A stretch of 64,000 bases of DNA from Kocuria turfanensis (lineage in GTDB: Bacteria > Actinomycetota > Actinomycetes > Actinomycetales > Micrococcaceae). The position numbers were made by a program, and so were the translations under genes. The stretch spans positions 3,123,981-3,187,980 of the forward strand of contig NZ_CP014480.1 of NCBI RefSeq assembly GCF_001580365.1. The letters are read 5' to 3'. The notes under the pieces are model-generated. The model worked only from the letters and a program-made list of their open reading frames with translations, searched no databases and had not been told where the DNA came from. Positions 1-8,710 of this stretch are shown piece by piece (the first letter of the stretch is position 1; each line of letters begins with the position of its first letter).

Positions 1-432
1 CTCGTACCAGTAGTCGTCGAGGCCCTGCAGACCGGCGAGGTCGCGCATGGCGCGGGTGGTCAGCTCGGACATGCGCACGATCACCCCGAGCTGGTCGGTG
101 GCGTACGAGGGCGGCCGGGTGAGGCCGTGGGCGACGTGCGCCTCGGCCACGGCCAGGAGCTCCTCGGCGGCCTTGTTGAGCCAGTGCCCCAGCACGTAGA
201 CGTCCTGCCGGGGGACGGGGATCACGAACGTGGAGCGCACCGTGGTCATCACGGAGAAGTAGAGGTCGGTGGAGCGGGCCTCGCACTCCCGGATCGCGTC
301 GAGGGTCGCGACGTCCACCTCCGGGGACCCGATCAGCTCCGAGAGGAGGCGGACGGACTCCGTCACCTGTCCCGACATGTCGGCCAGCAGGTCCAGGACC
401 AGCTCGTCCTCCGGGAAGATGCGAAGCGCCAT
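1..432 (-). CDS. DUF47 / PhoU-like phosphate transport regulator (partial, C-terminus beyond window)
   Basis: The minus strand is open from an ATG at 432 to the window edge. It starts MALRIFPEDELVLDLLADMS and continues through a helical stretch containing EARSTDLYFSVMTTVRSTFVIPV and GHWLNKAAEELL. This is the pattern of the DUF47/TIGR00153 family, PhoU-like helical proteins that usually sit next to a PiT-type low-affinity phosphate transporter. The residues ST..YF.VMTTVR..FVIP are characteristic of that family. About 144 residues are visible, where about 205 is usual. The partner transporter would be expected just outside the window to the left. A classical PhoU is encoded separately at 50.0-50.7 kb, so this is a second, distinct PhoU-type protein. 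An imperfect operator-like palindrome lies upstream at 485-501. Confidence 0.8.
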   Translation of the reverse strand, partial: MALRIFPEDELVLDLLADMSGQVTESVRLLSELIGSPEVDVATLDAIRECEARSTDLYFSVMTTVRSTFVIPVPRQDVYVLGHWLNKAAEELLAVAEAHVAHGLTRPPSYATDQLGVIVRMSELTTRAMRDLAGLQGLDDYWYE

Positions 433-484
433 CTGGTGACCATCCTGGACGTCGGGGCCGGCGCCGCGGAGCACGGCGGGCTTC

Positions 485-501
485 ACTGTACACGGCACAG
501 T
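485..501. promoter_or_regulatory. Inverted repeat ACTGT-n7-ACAGT upstream of the DUF47 gene
   Basis: ACTGT (485-489) and ACAGT (497-501) form a 5-base inverted repeat about 55 bases before the DUF47 start codon, inside an AT-richer patch of an otherwise very GC-rich region. Position and symmetry fit a repressor or activator site. No known box is recognised. The rest of 433-715 holds no gene I can support. Confidence 0.3.
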
Positions 502-715
502 TGAACGCCCCGCGGACCCGCGGACGGCGGCGGAGGAGGAGGAAGGGGGCGGTGCCGGACCGGGAGCGCCTCTCGGCGGAAGGCCGCTCGTGGCGGCTAT
601 GAGATGGAGCCCGGGGCTGCCGCGGCCCGGCACCTGCAGTCCATGGTAGTCCACGTGCCGCGCAGGCCAAGCCCGGCGGCTGTGGCCTCCCGCACGGCCG
701 GCGGTGGCCCGGCTC

Positions 716-1360
716 TCAGTCCAGGTGCCCCCGGCGCCAGGCGTTGGCCGAGGCCTCCAGCTCCTCCGCGGTGCGTTCGAGGCGCTGGGTCAGGGCCACG
801 GTGCCCGGTCCCCGGGGCGTGTGCTCGTCCACGACCGGCAGCCGGCCCGTGTCGGCCAGCCGGATCCGGCCCAGGGCGATCACGCGGCAGAAGGCCGCGA
901 ACCGGTCGAGGGCGACGTCGAACTCGCCGTTGAACGCCCCGGAGAGGATGGCGTCCGCCATCGTGGTGATCTCCTCGGCCCCGGGAGGCTCCGCCACGCC
1001 GGCGACCACGTGGGAGACCTGTGCGGTGCCCCGGCCCGCGGCGAAGTACCGGCCCATCCGCACGGGGTCCTTCCGCACCCCGGCGCGCAGCGCGTAGAGC
1101 CGCCACAGCGCCCCGGGGAGCGAGACCGCCGGGGCCTCCGCCCACATCTCGGCGATGCCCTCCAGGCCCTGCTCGTCGGTGAGCTCGATGAGCCGGCGGC
1201 TGATCTCCGGGTCGTCGCTGGCCCGCCCCCGGGAGACCAGGGCGTGGGCGGCGAGGTGCGCCGCCTCCGAGACGCGGGCCGGGTCCGGGCCGCCCTCGTG
1301 GGCGTCGAACTGCTCGGGGGAGAACTTCACCGGCTTGTGGTGGCGGGGGACGTCGCTCAT
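716..1360 (-). CDS. Conserved actinobacterial hypothetical protein (214 aa)
   Basis: The start is set at the ATG at 1360 (MSDVPRHHKPVKFSPEQFDA). The frame is open 12 codons further upstream, but that extension is basic and low-complexity. The protein is mostly helical, with no signal peptide, no membrane segment and no catalytic motif I recognise. It resembles a family of roughly 200-residue actinobacterial cytoplasmic proteins of unknown function. Conserved-looking stretches are SRRLIELTDEQGLEGIAEMWA and GALWRLYALR, the latter followed by RKDPVRMGRYFAAGR. It lies just downstream of the glutaminase fusion on the same strand, with 43 bases between them, so cotranscription is likely. Confidence 0.7.
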   Translation of the reverse strand: MSDVPRHHKPVKFSPEQFDAHEGGPDPARVSEAAHLAAHALVSRGRASDDPEISRRLIELTDEQGLEGIAEMWAEAPAVSLPGALWRLYALRAGVRKDPVRMGRYFAAGRGTAQVSHVVAGVAEPPGAEEITTMADAILSGAFNGEFDVALDRFAAFCRVIALGRIRLADTGRLPVVDEHTPRGPGTVALTQRLERTAEELEASANAWRRGHLD

Positions 1361-1403
1361 GCGTCCAGGGTACGGCCGCCGTTCCCGCCGGGCCACGGAG
1401 CGC

Positions 1404-3275
1404 TCACCAGTCGCTGGCCGAGGCGTGCACCGCCGCGTCCCGCCACTGCTGGTCCGCCCGCTCGAAGCCGTCCCGGGCCAGCGCCTTCCACAGCCGCAGC
1501 CCCAGCCCCGGGTCCTCCTGCTCGAGCTCCGCGAGCGTCTGCGGGGACAGGACCCGGGCGGTGACGTCGGTGACCGCGCTGAGGGTCGCGTGCTGCTTGT
1601 CGCCGGTGCCCAGGGCGAGCTCGCCGAAGCTCATGCCGGGGCCCAGCACCTGCAGCTCCACGCGCTCCCCGGACGGCGTGCGCAGGGACATCGACACGTC
1701 CCCGGTCACGATGAGGTGGATGCCGGCGAAGTTCTGGCCGGCGCGCAGGATGTTCTCCCCGGCCGCCCACGAGCGCTCCACGGTGCGGACCCGCAGCGCG
1801 CGGGCGTCCGCGGGGTCCAGCCGGGAGAACAGCTCCGACTCGACGGGCTTGACCCGGGACGGGGTGCACTCCGGCCCGCCGTGCTCCTCGAGCAGCGCGT
1901 CCTCGACCCACTTGATGGCCGCGGCCCGGCTCGGGAAGACCTCCAGCGGCGGATCGCCCCGGAAGGAGCGGCCGAAGTCGGGATTGCCGGCGACCACCAC
2001 CACGGTGCGCCCGGCCGCGTGCAGCTCCTGCCGGGTCCGGGCCAGCATCGGCATCGCGTAGTCGGCGATGACGTCCACCCGGCGCAGGTCCACCACCACG
2101 TAGGAGGCGTCGTAGGCGACGTCGCGGACCGTGCGGATCGCCGTCTCCGTGCCCGTGAACAGCAGGTCGCCCTGCAGCTCGACGACGACGGCGTCCGTCC
2201 CGTGCTCGGCCAGCACGGCCTCGGCGTCGGCGTTGCGCCGCACCAGGGACGGGGACTGGTCGATCGGGTAGCTGGCCCGCACCGTGGACCGGGCCACCCG
2301 GGCGGTGTGCGTGAAGTGCAGGTCCAGGTCCTGGGAGAGCCGCTCGCAGGCGAGCACCCCGCGCACGCTGTTGCCGTGCCGGTCCAGGGCGGGGGAGAAG
2401 GTCGCCACCGCCAGCTCGCCCGGCAGGACGGCGATGATGCCCCCGCCCACCCCGGACTTCGCGGGCAGTCCCACCCGCACCATCCACTCGCCGGCGTCGT
2501 CGTACATCCCGCAGGAGCTCATGACGGACAGGACCCGGGAGACGGTCCCGGCGTCGAACACCTCCTCACCGGTGAGCGGGTTGGTGCCCGCGTTGGCCAG
2601 GGTCGCGCCCATCAGGGCGAGGTCGCGGCAGGTGACCAGCACGGAGCACTGGGCGAAGTAGTCCTCCAGCGCCTGGGTGGGGTCCCCCTCGATGATCCCG
2701 GCGGAGGCCAGCAGGTAGCCCAGGGCCCGGTTGCGGTCCCCGGCGTCGTGCTCCTGGGCGAGGACCTCGGGGCTGATGGCCAGGTCCCGGCCCGCGCAGC
2801 GGGAGTAGGCCTCCCGGATCCGGTCCCGGCGCAGGTCGCGGTCGCTGTCCGGGACCAGCCACGTCGAGGCGATCGCCCCGGCGTTGATCATGGGGTTGGC
2901 CGGGCGCCCGGAGCCGGGCTGGAGCGAGATCTCGTTGTAGGCGTCCCCGCTGGGCTCCACGTCCATCTTCGCGTGCACGGCCTCCGCCCCGAGGTCGTGC
3001 AGGGCGAGGGCGTAGGTGAAGGCCTTGGAGATCGACTGGAGGCTGAACTCGTCCCGCGTGCTGCCCGCCTCGTACACGTGGCCGTCCGCGGTGGCGATGA
3101 CGACGCCGAAGCGCTCCGGGTCCGCCTCCGCGAGCGCCGGGATGGAGGAGCTGGGGGCGCCGCCGCGCTCGTCCCGCAGCTGCTCCACCACCTGCTCGAG
3201 GTACGCGGTGACGGCCGAGGGGCCGAAGAGCCCCGTCTCGGCGCGCTCTTCTTCCTCGGTGCTCGGCTGCGGCAC
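1404..3275 (-). CDS. glsA: Glutaminase fused to STAS and cyclic-nucleotide-binding-like domains
   Basis: A 623-residue protein starting at GTG 3275 with GGAGGAG 8 bases upstream. Residues about 24-318 form a serine-dependent beta-lactamase-like glutaminase (L-glutamine to L-glutamate plus ammonia), with the catalytic S-x-x-K motif in QSISK (S81, K84). Residues about 350-465 form a STAS domain, and about 482-600 a Crp-type cNMP-binding fold. Stand-alone bacterial glutaminases are about 310 residues, so half the protein is regulatory. Both added domains look atypical. The cNMP domain has FGELALGTGDKQHAT where the phosphate-binding arginine (R-A-[AT]) is expected, and the STAS domain lacks the usual phosphorylatable serine (VIADYAMPML). 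This suggests a scaffolding or allosteric role. The glutaminase call is firm. Regulation is inference. Confidence 0.9.
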   Translation of the reverse strand: MPQPSTEEEERAETGLFGPSAVTAYLEQVVEQLRDERGGAPSSSIPALAEADPERFGVVIATADGHVYEAGSTRDEFSLQSISKAFTYALALHDLGAEAVHAKMDVEPSGDAYNEISLQPGSGRPANPMINAGAIASTWLVPDSDRDLRRDRIREAYSRCAGRDLAISPEVLAQEHDAGDRNRALGYLLASAGIIEGDPTQALEDYFAQCSVLVTCRDLALMGATLANAGTNPLTGEEVFDAGTVSRVLSVMSSCGMYDDAGEWMVRVGLPAKSGVGGGIIAVLPGELAVATFSPALDRHGNSVRGVLACERLSQDLDLHFTHTARVARSTVRASYPIDQSPSLVRRNADAEAVLAEHGTDAVVVELQGDLLFTGTETAIRTVRDVAYDASYVVVDLRRVDVIADYAMPMLARTRQELHAAGRTVVVVAGNPDFGRSFRGDPPLEVFPSRAAAIKWVEDALLEEHGGPECTPSRVKPVESELFSRLDPADARALRVRTVERSWAAGENILRAGQNFAGIHLIVTGDVSMSLRTPSGERVELQVLGPGMSFGELALGTGDKQHATLSAVTDVTARVLSPQTLAELEQEDPGLGLRLWKALARDGFERADQQWRDAAVHASASDW

Positions 3276-3398
3276 GGGCGGTCTCCTCCGGTCGGTTCGG
3301 TGTGCACGGTGCTCACGACCACTCTAGGCGGGCGCGCCGGGGCGCTCGCCGGCGCTGCCCGGGCGGGTGGGGTCCCGGGCCCGCGGGGGACCGTGCGG

Positions 3399-3404
3399 TA
3401 GAGT
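3399..3404 (+). promoter_or_regulatory. Candidate -10 box (TAGAGT) for tRNA-Lys
   Basis: TAGAGT lies 47 bases before the mature 5' end of tRNA-Lys, at a usual distance for a tRNA precursor promoter in actinobacteria. No clear -35 hexamer is visible. Confidence 0.35.
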
Positions 3405-3451
3405 GGTGCCCGCTCCGGACCGGCCGCGCCCCGTGCCCGCCGGCCGGGCGC

Positions 3452-3524
3452 GGGCCTCTAGCTCAGTTGGTAGAGCAGTGGACTTTTAATCCATGGGTCG
3501 TGGGTTCGAGCCCCACGGGGCCCA
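3452..3524 (+). tRNA. tRNA-Lys (anticodon UUU)
   Basis: A full cloverleaf of 73 bases. The 7-bp acceptor stem is GGGCCTC with GGGGCCC. The D-arm is AGCTCAGTTGGTAGAGC, the anticodon loop is CTTTTAA between TGGA and TCCA, and the T-arm is GTGGGTTCGAGCCCCAC. The discriminator is A. CCA is not encoded (the sequence reads CCC after the discriminator). It is followed directly by a strong hairpin. Confidence 0.97.
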
Positions 3525-3532
3525 CCCGTTCG

Positions 3533-3567
3533 AAGGGCCTCCTTCCCCGCCCGGGAAGGAGGTCCTT
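3533..3567 (+). terminator. Intrinsic-type terminator after tRNA-Lys
   Basis: A hairpin of 14 pairs (one G-T) with core arms CCTCCTTCC and GGAAGGAGG and a 7-base loop, beginning 8 bases after the tRNA. There is only a weak pyrimidine tail, as is common in high-GC actinobacteria. It may also end transcription from the minus strand. Confidence 0.8.
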
Positions 3568-3641
3568 CCGCGTTCCCGGGCTCGGCCGGGACGGTGCGCG
3601 GCGGCAGCGCTCGTGGCGCACGGTGCCGCCGCGGGGCGTGC

Positions 3642-3923
3642 CTACTCGAGCAGGCCCAGCGCCTCGTCGATGCGGTCGCGCAGGACCCTGGCCTGCGCCA
3701 CGGTCCAGGCCTCGTGGCCGATGTGCAGGACCACGCCGTCCGGGTGGGCGTAGGACCCGTCCGGGGTGGTGACGACCTCCCACGTCTCCAGCAGGGCCAC
3801 CGGCGACGGACCGGCGAGGGACCGGGCCGGCAGCTCCCGCGAGTTGGTGACCGTCTCGGGGTCGGTCACCTCCTGAGCGGTGGCCCAGGGGGGACGGGGG
3901 ACGAGAGCAGTGTTCTCGTGCAT
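3642..3923 (-). CDS. Small hypothetical protein (93 aa)
   Basis: Start chosen at ATG 3923 (MHENTALVPRPPWATAQEV) because GGAAGG lies about 9 bases before it. An ATG 12 codons upstream has no ribosome-binding site. The C-terminal half reads as a compact alpha/beta unit: WEVVTTPDGSYAHPDGVVLHI, then GHEAWTVAQARVLRDRIDEAL. There is no signal peptide or membrane segment. I do not recognise the family. Codon use is strongly GC3-biased in this frame, which supports a real gene. It lies convergently against tRNA-Lys. Confidence 0.6.
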   Translation of the reverse strand: MHENTALVPRPPWATAQEVTDPETVTNSRELPARSLAGPSPVALLETWEVVTTPDGSYAHPDGVVLHIGHEAWTVAQARVLRDRIDEALGLLE

Positions 3924-4076
3924 GGGGGGGTGCCTTCCAGCGAAGAGGGGTGTACCCATGTTCGTGCATGTGGGAGCGGAACCCGGCGACCGGGCGGCGT
4001 GTGTCGCGCCGCGGGGCGAGGAGTGGACGTCCGTCGACCCGGCCCGGACCTTCGTCGTGCGCGCGCGGGACGCCCG

Positions 4077-4340
4077 CTACGGCCCGTCGAGCTGCTCGGA
4101 GGGGGTGGGCACCGACTCGGGGCCCGGCTGGTCCGGGGCTGGCGCCTCGGACCCGACCTGCGCATCGCCCGGGGCGCCCTCGGGCGCGGGGGTGGTGGTC
4201 ACGGGCGGTGGCGGGCTGAAGGTGCTCGTGGGGGAGGCCTCGGGGGACGTCGCGGGGACGCTCGCCCCGTCCTCCTGCGCGTCGTCGCAGCCGGTCAGCG
4301 CGAGGGCGAGCAGTGCCGCGGCGGGGATGATCCGGCGCAT
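4077..4340 (-). CDS. Small secreted lipoprotein (87 aa), Pro/Thr/Ser-rich
   Basis: Starts at ATG 4340 with GAGAGGA upstream. The N-terminus MRRIIPAAALLALALTGC is a textbook lipoprotein signal peptide, with the lipobox L-T-G-C ending at Cys18. The mature chain is only about 70 residues and is low-complexity, rich in Pro, Thr, Ser, Ala and Glu, with no folded domain recognisable. It would be a lipid-anchored, probably unstructured surface peptide. The next gene upstream on the same strand is a PstS-type lipoprotein, which begins more than 1.2 kb away, so the two may share a transcript. No function can be assigned. Confidence 0.65.
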   Translation of the reverse strand: MRRIIPAAALLALALTGCDDAQEDGASVPATSPEASPTSTFSPPPPVTTTPAPEGAPGDAQVGSEAPAPDQPGPESVPTPSEQLDGP

Positions 4341-4425
4341 CAGGGTGGTCCTCTCGGTCGGTGACCACTCCACGGTATCCGGGCCGGACCCGATCCGCAG
4401 GGACCCGCACGCCCGGGCCGCAGGG

Positions 4426-5577
4426 TCAGCGCAGGCCGATGGAGTCCAGGGCCGCCTGCGCCTCGGCCCGGAGGTTGTCCGGCAGCGGGGCGCTCTTCAC
4501 GGCCTCGGAGGCGGCCTGCTGGCCCTCCTCGCTGACCACGTAGTGGCCGAACGTCCGGGCCAGCTCGAGCACCTCCGGGTCCGTGTAGCTCGTGCAGTAG
4601 ACGTGGTAGGACACCAGCACCACCGGGTACGCGCCGGCGGCGTCCGGCTCGCGGTCCAGCTCGAGGGCGACGTCGTGCGGGGCGGTGCCCTCCACCCGGG
4701 AGGCCTCGCCGACCGCGGTGCCGGCCGCCTCCCCGGACACGGCCACGTACTCGGAGCCGACCTTCACCCGGGCCTTGCCCAGGGACTCGTCCACGAGCGA
4801 GTCGTCCGCGTAGGTCACGGCGCCCTCGGTCCCGGCGGTGAGGCTCACCACCCCGGCGTTGCCCTGGGAGCGCTCCGTGGGCAGGCTGCCCGGCCAGCTC
4901 CCGTCCTCCTCCTCCGGCCACGCCTCCGGGGCCACCGAGTGGAGGTAGTCGGTGAAGTTCTCCGTGGTGCCCGAGTCGTCGGCGCGCGCGATCGGGGTGA
5001 TCGGCAGGTCGGGGAGGTCCACGCCCTCGTTCTGGGCGGCGATCGCGGGGTCGTCCCAGCGGGTGATCTCGTCGCGGAAGATGCCCGCGATGGTCGCGGC
5101 GTCCAGGTCGAGCTCCGGGACGCCGGGCAGGTTGAAGGCGACGCTGATGGGGGAGATGTACACCGGGATGTTGATCGCGCCGTCCGGGCCGCAGAACTGC
5201 CCGACCTCGGCCTGCTCCTCCTCGTCCAGGTAGGCGTCCGAGCCGGCGAAGTCGGTGCCCCCGCCCACGAGCGCACTGCGCCCGGCACCGGACCCGGCCG
5301 AGAGGTACTGCACCTGCGCGTCGGGGTGCATCGACTCGAAGCCGCTGCGCCACGTGAGCATGGCGGCGTTCTGGGCCGAGGAGCCGACGCCGGTGAGGAT
5401 CCCGGACAGGTCCGACCCGCCCTCCTCCGCGACCCGGCGCTGCTGCTCCCCGAGCGGGTAGTCGGAGCCGCATCCCGTCAGCGCTGTCAGCGCCGTCAGC
5501 GTCAGGGCCGCCACCGCACCGGTGCGGAGCGGCCGGGCGGGCCGGTGCCGTCGGCGCGGGCTCGAAGCGTGGGGCAT
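4426..5577 (-). CDS. pstS: PstS-type phosphate-binding lipoprotein
   Basis: A 383-residue protein. The start is placed at ATG 5577 with GAGGAG upstream; an in-frame ATG 39 codons earlier has no ribosome-binding site. A basic, Arg-rich n-region leads to a hydrophobic stretch and the lipobox L-T-G-C (Cys36), so it is exported and lipid-anchored. The phosphate-site motifs of PstS are present: GSGAGRSALVGGGTDFAGSDA and DDSGTTENFTDYL. Folded parts such as INIPVYISPISVAFNL and IFRDEITRWDDPAI match the family. The ABC transporter partners pstC, pstA and pstB are not adjacent, so this is an orphan copy in view. A possible -10 (TAAGCT) lies at 5654-5659 on the minus strand. I see no PHO-box repeat in front of it, which is unusual for pstS. 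Confidence 0.88.
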   Translation of the reverse strand: MPHASSPRRRHRPARPLRTGAVAALTLTALTALTGCGSDYPLGEQQRRVAEEGGSDLSGILTGVGSSAQNAAMLTWRSGFESMHPDAQVQYLSAGSGAGRSALVGGGTDFAGSDAYLDEEEQAEVGQFCGPDGAINIPVYISPISVAFNLPGVPELDLDAATIAGIFRDEITRWDDPAIAAQNEGVDLPDLPITPIARADDSGTTENFTDYLHSVAPEAWPEEEDGSWPGSLPTERSQGNAGVVSLTAGTEGAVTYADDSLVDESLGKARVKVGSEYVAVSGEAAGTAVGEASRVEGTAPHDVALELDREPDAAGAYPVVLVSYHVYCTSYTDPEVLELARTFGHYVVSEEGQQAASEAVKSAPLPDNLRAEAQAALDSIGLR

Positions 5578-5729
5578 GGAGAGGTCTCCTCGGGGACTGG
5601 GGGCGGTACGGCTGGGAGGTGCGGCGCCCGCGGGGGCGCAGGTCCGGCCGCCCAGCTTACCTGCGGACGGCCGGCACCGGAGGCCGGGTCCCACCCCGGG
5701 CGGCCGGGCGGTCTCCTAGGGTGGGTCCC

Positions 5730-7022
5730 ATGCAGAAGCTGTCCGGTTCCTGGCGCCGGGTGTTCAACAAGTTCTGGTTCGTCCCCGCCGTGTGCGTGGT
5801 GGCCGCCGTCGTGCTGGCCCAGTCCGTGGTGGCCGTGGACCGGTGGCTGCCCGAGGACCTGGACTCGCCCTGGATCTCGTGGGTCTACGCGGTGGGCATC
5901 GACGGGTCCCGGGGGATGCTCTCGGCGATCGGCGGGTCGATGCTCGCAGTGGCCGCGACCGCGTTCTCCATCACCATCTCGGTGGTCGCCACGGCCAGTT
6001 CCACGTACGGGCCGCGGCTGGTGCGCAACTTCATGGCGGACCGCGGCAACCAGGTGGTGCTGGGCGTGCTGGTCTCCACCTTCATCTACGCCCTCCTGGT
6101 GCTGCGCACGATCCGCTCCGCCTCGGACGACCTGGCCCAGCCGTTCGTGCCGCACCTGGCGGTCAACCTGGCCGTGCTGCTGGCCGTGGTCGACGTCGCC
6201 CTGATCGTGTACTTCATCCACCACATCGCCGACTCCGTCCAGGTGGACACCCTCGTGCACGGGGTGCGCCGGCGCCTGCTGGCCGTGATCGAGCGGTGGC
6301 ACCCGGAGGAGACGCCCGAGGAGCTGGTGCGGACCGCCGGCCGCCGCCGCGGCGGCGGGCAGCTCCGCGCGGACGCCGTCGGCTACGTCGTCAGCGTGAA
6401 CTTCGAGCGGCTGCGCTCCCACGCCGAGGACCAGGACGTCGTCGTGGAGCTCGTCCCGCGGGTGGGCGACCACGTCCTGCCGGAGGAGCCCCTGTTCCGC
6501 GTCTGGCCCGAGCACCGGGCGGAGGAGCTGGCGGAGCGGCTGCGGCACTGCGTGGCGCTCGGCGACTCCCGGTCGGCGGACCAGGACGTACGGTTCGCCG
6601 AGCAGCAGGTCGTGGAGCTGGCGGTGCGGGCGCTGTCCCCGAGCACCAACGACCCCTACACCGCGGTCAACGCCATCGAGGAGGTCGCGGCCGGCATCGT
6701 CACGGCCGTCTCCCGCCCGCTGCCCGGCAACACGGTGGTCGTGGACGGGGAGCCCCGCCTCCGCTACCGGGTGGTGGGCCTCGACGAGATCGTGGACATG
6801 CCCTTCGACCAGATCCGCCCGCACGCGACCGGGCACGTCAGCGTGCTGCTGGCCCTCGTGGACCTCGCCGCCCGGATCGGGTCCGCGACCGTGCACCCCT
6901 CGGTGGAGCGGCAGGTGCGCGAGCACGTCGACGTGCTGCTCGGCCAGTACCGGGACAGCGGCCCGAACCCGCGGGACCTCGCCCGCGTGGAGCAGCACGC
7001 GGCGGCCCGGCTGGGCGGCTGA
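5730..7022 (+). CDS. DUF2254 family membrane protein
   Basis: A 430-residue protein. The start at ATG 5730 is favoured over the longer open frame because TAGGGT (5717-5722) stands 7 bases before it, the leaderless arrangement seen throughout the window. The N-terminal third holds about four membrane segments (near residues 16-35, 65-90, 110-130 and 145-165). The rest is soluble, with the family motif PSTNDPYTAVNAIEEVA and the start of the C-terminal region ADAVGYVVSVNFERL. DUF2254 proteins are widespread in bacteria and their function is unknown. It ends 16 bases from the convergent MFS gene. Confidence 0.85.
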   Translation: MQKLSGSWRRVFNKFWFVPAVCVVAAVVLAQSVVAVDRWLPEDLDSPWISWVYAVGIDGSRGMLSAIGGSMLAVAATAFSITISVVATASSTYGPRLVRNFMADRGNQVVLGVLVSTFIYALLVLRTIRSASDDLAQPFVPHLAVNLAVLLAVVDVALIVYFIHHIADSVQVDTLVHGVRRRLLAVIERWHPEETPEELVRTAGRRRGGGQLRADAVGYVVSVNFERLRSHAEDQDVVVELVPRVGDHVLPEEPLFRVWPEHRAEELAERLRHCVALGDSRSADQDVRFAEQQVVELAVRALSPSTNDPYTAVNAIEEVAAGIVTAVSRPLPGNTVVVDGEPRLRYRVVGLDEIVDMPFDQIRPHATGHVSVLLALVDLAARIGSATVHPSVERQVREHVDVLLGQYRDSGPNPRDLARVEQHAAARLGG

Positions 7023-7038
7023 GCCGGGCCGGGAGGCG

Positions 7039-8568
7039 CTACCGGCGGCGCAGCCGCGGCACGCGGCGCAGGAGCAGGGCCACGACCACGGCGGTCACGC
7101 CCAGCAGGACGGCGCCGATCCCGGCGGACAGGTGCACCCCGGCCTCGAAGGCCGCCACCGCCGAGGCGAGCAGCTGGTCGGACGCGGCCGGGTCCAGGGC
7201 CCCCGCGACGTCGACCGCCCCGCCCAGGGTCTCGCCCGCGGTGGCGGCCTGCTCCGGGGCCAGGCCCGGCGGCGGCACCACCCGGTGCGCGTAGGTGGCC
7301 GTGACGGCCGTGCCCAGCACGGCCACGCCCAGCCCCGCGCCGAGCTCGTAGGCGGTCTCGGAGATCGCCGAGGCCGCACCGGCCTGCTCGGGGGCGACCT
7401 CGGCGAGGATCAGGTCCCCCGCGATCGTCTGGGCCGCCCCGGAGCCGAGCCCGATCACCATGAGGGCGACGACGAGGACCGACCCGCCGGAGAGGTCCCC
7501 GAGCAGCACCAGCAGGAAGCCGGAGGCCATGACCAGCAGGCCGCCGCCGAGCACGAACGCCGGGCGGACGACGCCGACCACGTGCACCGCGAGCAGCCCC
7601 GACACGATGGTCACGGCCGCGCCCGGCAGCAGGGCCAGGCCCGCCCGCATCGGCGGCACGCCCTCGACCAGCTGCAGGTACTGGGAGACGAAGAAGAGGA
7701 CGCCGATGAAGGTGGTGGAGGCCACCAGGTTGTTGAGCAGACCGCCGGTGAACGGTGCGTGGCGGAACAGGCGCAGGTCCAGCATCGGCACCGGCCGGCG
7801 CAGCTGGCGGCGCACGAACAGGGTCCCCGCGGCGGCGGCGAGCAGGACCGCCGCGGCCACGGCCGGGGAGGGCCCGTGCGCGCCGAGGTCCTTGAGGCCG
7901 TGGACCAGTCCGACCATGGCCGTCATGATCAGCGCCGCGCTGGGCACGTCCACCGGCCCGGGGGCCGGGTTCCGGGATTCCGGCACCAGCACCGGGGCCA
8001 GGACCAGCAGGGGCAGCAGCACCGGCACGGCGATGAGGAGGACGGAGCCCCACCAGAAGTGCTCCAGCAGGAACCCGCCCAGCACCGGACCGAGGGCCCC
8101 GCCCGCCGAGAAGCCCGTGGCCCACACCGCGATGGCGGCCCGCCGCTGGGTGGGGTCGTGGAAGATGTTGCGCAGCAGGGACAGGGTGGCCGGCATCAGC
8201 ATGGACCCGAAGAGCCCCAGCAGCGCGCGGGCCGCCACGAGCGCCGCTCCCGTGGGGGCGAACGCGGCCAGCGCCGACACCACCGCGAACCCCGTGCTCC
8301 CCACCAGCAGCAGCCGGCGGCGCCCCACCCGGTCCCCGAGGGATCCCATCGGCACGAGCAGTCCGGCCAGCACCAGCGGGTAGGCGTCCACCATCCACAG
8401 CAGCTGCGTGCCGGTGGGGCGCAGCTCCCGGGAGATCTCGGGCAGCGCGAAGTTCAGCACCGTGTTGTCCACGGAGATCAGCAGCACCGGCAGCATCAGC
8501 ACCACGAGGGCCGCCCACTCACGGGCGCCGGCGCGGGCGGGAGCGGCCGTGGTGGCAGGGGAGGGCAT
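7039..8568 (-). CDS. MFS drug/proton antiporter, DHA2 (EmrB/QacA) type
   Basis: A 509-residue polytopic protein starting at ATG 8568. About 14 hydrophobic segments are visible. Family motifs are motif A (MGSLGDRVGRRRLLL) after segment 2, and the antiporter motif C (GGALGPVLGGFLL) in segment 5. An Asp in segment 1 (VDNTVLNFALPEI) matches motif D1 of DHA2 exporters such as QacA, SmvA and LfrA. The likely role is proton-driven export of cationic or hydrophobic compounds across the cytoplasmic membrane. The substrate cannot be read from sequence. No TetR-type regulator is adjacent, which is often the case for regulated members. Confidence 0.88.
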   Translation of the reverse strand: MPSPATTAAPARAGAREWAALVVLMLPVLLISVDNTVLNFALPEISRELRPTGTQLLWMVDAYPLVLAGLLVPMGSLGDRVGRRRLLLVGSTGFAVVSALAAFAPTGAALVAARALLGLFGSMLMPATLSLLRNIFHDPTQRRAAIAVWATGFSAGGALGPVLGGFLLEHFWWGSVLLIAVPVLLPLLVLAPVLVPESRNPAPGPVDVPSAALIMTAMVGLVHGLKDLGAHGPSPAVAAAVLLAAAAGTLFVRRQLRRPVPMLDLRLFRHAPFTGGLLNNLVASTTFIGVLFFVSQYLQLVEGVPPMRAGLALLPGAAVTIVSGLLAVHVVGVVRPAFVLGGGLLVMASGFLLVLLGDLSGGSVLVVALMVIGLGSGAAQTIAGDLILAEVAPEQAGAASAISETAYELGAGLGVAVLGTAVTATYAHRVVPPPGLAPEQAATAGETLGGAVDVAGALDPAASDQLLASAVAAFEAGVHLSAGIGAVLLGVTAVVVALLLRRVPRLRRR

Positions 8569-8710
8569 GGCGGGGAGAGGTCTCCTTCCGGGACGTCGGG
8601 TGTGGGCACCATCCTCGCAGAGGCCGGGCGGCGGGGGCGCCGCACTAGACTGCACGGGAAGGCCGGCCGGACGAGCCCGCCCGGCCCGCAGCGACGGAGA
8701 GAGGTCCCCG

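Noticed and set aside
4426..5577. Complete pst phosphate-uptake operon
   Set aside because: Only the binding protein is here. pstC, pstA and pstB are not in the flanking sequence.
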